64,000 nucleotides of DNA, taken from the NCBI RefSeq assembly GCF_014048465.1, contig NZ_PDLY01000001.1, positions 372,001-436,000 of the forward strand, in the 5' to 3' direction. Of the stretch, positions 63,320 to 64,000 are shown piece after piece. The translations under genes and the position numbers were made by a program. The DNA comes from Bombella mellum. Its GTDB lineage: Bacteria > Pseudomonadota > Alphaproteobacteria > Acetobacterales > Acetobacteraceae. Below the pieces are notes generated by a model. That model had not been told where the DNA came from. It was given only the letters and a program-made list of their open reading frames with translations, and did not search any database. Each line of letters begins with the position of its first letter. Position 1 is the stretch's first letter.

Positions 63320-63678
63320 GGCAGGTATTTTGGGGCTTCCGGGTGCTTTTGCAAGTTCTGCCTGTTCCGGCCCGTCCGGGTGGTGGGGGAACAACCGGCT
63401 GCCCGTGTCTCCCGGACAGCCCGGGCGAAGGGGAGGGCCATGCCCAGTGCGATGCCCGTGACCGGGGCCGTGAAAGCCCAGAGAAACAGCCCGTCCAGCC
63501 CGTCCAGAAGGCAGGCCCCGGCCAGTCCGGTGGCGGGCAGGACCCTGCGGACGTGCCGCTGCATTCTGCCGTCCGGTGGCAGATGGCAGGGATTCTGCCG
63601 CCTGTAATCGGGCAGGCCGTTGAGGTGGAGCAGCCAGACCATCGTCCACAGGCCTGCGAGCAGGAAGAAGCTGATCAT
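63316..63678 (-). CDS. DUF3325-like membrane protein
   Basis: A 120-residue protein with three or so hydrophobic stretches (MISFFLLAGLWTMVWLLHLN, then LPATGLAGACLLDGLDGLFL and APVTGIALGMALPFA) and a basic Arg-rich tail. Its layout resembles DUF3325 proteins that follow PepSY-domain membrane proteins in iron(III)-siderophore utilisation loci. Its ATG overlaps the upstream PepSY gene stop (ATGA). The extra C-terminal 30 residues are unlike the family and overlap the MRJP-like start. Confidence 0.6.
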   Translation of the reverse strand: MISFFLLAGLWTMVWLLHLNGLPDYRRQNPCHLPPDGRMQRHVRRVLPATGLAGACLLDGLDGLFLWAFTAPVTGIALGMALPFARAVRETRAAGCSPTTRTGRNRQNLQKHPEAPKYLP

Positions 63679-64000
63679 GCCGTTTCTCCAGACTGATGAC
63701 GCCTGAGATAGAGCAGGCTGGTCAGCCCCAGGCAGGCTGCCAGACCGTCAACGGAGCCGAACAGGAACGGGCGGCCCGTATGAAAGGGCCGCGTGAGCAG
63801 GTCCAGCCCTGTCAGGCCAAGGCCCATGACGGCCATAAGGCCGAGCTGGTGGCGGGCGGCCTGTCGGGTGATGAGACCATGAAACAGGGAGACCCCCCAG
63901 AGTCCGAAGAAGAGGGCCTCTTCCCACAGGATGGTGGAAAGGGAGGCCGGAGCCGGAAGACGGGTGCTCCAGAACAGGGCCAGAGTGGCCAGTGGCAGGC
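63675..64000 (-). CDS. PepSY-associated transmembrane protein, N-terminus beyond window
   Basis: The open frame runs off the window end. The visible C-terminal 108 residues carry three hydrophobic helices, ending SVDGLAACLGLTSLLYLRR. The segments WEEALFFGLWGVSLFHGL and QLGLMAVMGLGLTGLDLLT resemble the C-terminal part of PepSY-TM proteins, thought to reduce ferric siderophores at the inner membrane. The stop overlaps the DUF3325 start, matching the usual DUF3649-PepSY-DUF3325 order. Confidence 0.6.
   Translation of the reverse strand, partial: LPLATLALFWSTRLPAPASLSTILWEEALFFGLWGVSLFHGLITRQAARHQLGLMAVMGLGLTGLDLLTRPFHTGRPFLFGSVDGLAACLGLTSLLYLRRHQSGETA

Noticed and set aside
1-64000. CRISPR arrays, insertion sequences, prophage, rRNA operons, long repeats
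   Set aside because: No regular repeat-spacer pattern, transposase, integrase, phage structural gene or rRNA sequence was recognised on either strand.

Overview
The window is one continuous stretch of bacterial chromosome, GC-rich and densely packed. It is almost entirely housekeeping and cell-envelope genes. Gene content and order (rpoZ-spoT-acpS-lepB-rnc-era; pyrH-frr-uppS-cdsA-dxr-rseP-bamA-skp-lpxD-fabZ-lpxA-lpxI; rpmH-rnpA-yidD-yidC-engB; rnd-kdsD-lptC-lptA-lptB; hsp20-DUF1150) indicate an alphaproteobacterium. The protein flavour suggests an acetic acid bacterium (Acetobacteraceae, of the Gluconobacter/Saccharibacter/Bombella kind); that placement is inference from recall, not from a search. 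I see no prophage, insertion sequence, CRISPR array or rRNA operon. One tRNA gene is present.

Layout. 0-25 kb (+ strand): the omega subunit and the ppGpp synthetase/hydrolase, then a long chain covering lipid, isoprenoid, outer-membrane and lipid A biogenesis (acpS, lepB, rnc, era, pyrH, frr, uppS, cdsA, dxr, rseP, bamA, skp, lpxD, fabZ, lpxA, lpxI), a glyoxalase, the rpmH-rnpA-yidD-yidC-engB block with its own sigma70-like promoter, and argB-dapD-dapE, closed by a strong intrinsic terminator. 25-33 kb: a ClC-type anion transporter with CBS domains, a minus-strand hldE/AGE-epimerase pair, an AT-rich sulfotransferase gene that looks imported, and a minus-strand def-fmt-truA operon. 33-38.5 kb: a small heat-shock protein with a DUF1150 partner, then a minus-strand tRNA-Leu(CAG)-rnd-kdsD-lptC-lptA-lptB unit. 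38.8-48 kb: glutamate synthase (gltD before gltB), pepF and an ABC1-family kinase. 48-54 kb: uvrB, galM-like, greB, gshB and two orphan small genes. 54-57 kb: a PmtA-like methyltransferase, then a subunit-I-like heme-copper oxidase homologue that has lost its catalytic-site histidines, followed by ctaB and a 36-residue membrane protein. 57-64 kb (- strand): a PepSY/DUF3325 pair with a royal-jelly/Yellow-type propeller, thrC, an M16 protease, a PmbA/TldE protein and a Tim44-like protein.

How the genes work together: most of the window builds the Gram-negative envelope. UppS, CdsA and Dxr supply carrier lipid, phospholipid and isoprenoid precursor. FabZ, LpxA, LpxD and LpxI make lipid A. KdsD and HldE supply Kdo and heptose for the core, and LptB/A/C move LPS outward. 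BamA, Skp, RseP, LepB and YidC insert and police envelope proteins.

The most interesting locus is 54.6-57.0 kb. There, a 12-helix cytochrome oxidase subunit I homologue keeps both low-spin heme histidines but lacks most of the heme a3/CuB ligands, and it is encoded directly upstream of the heme O synthase gene. Many reading frames on opposite strands, including one of 1431 codons, are by-products of high GC at third codon positions and are not annotated.
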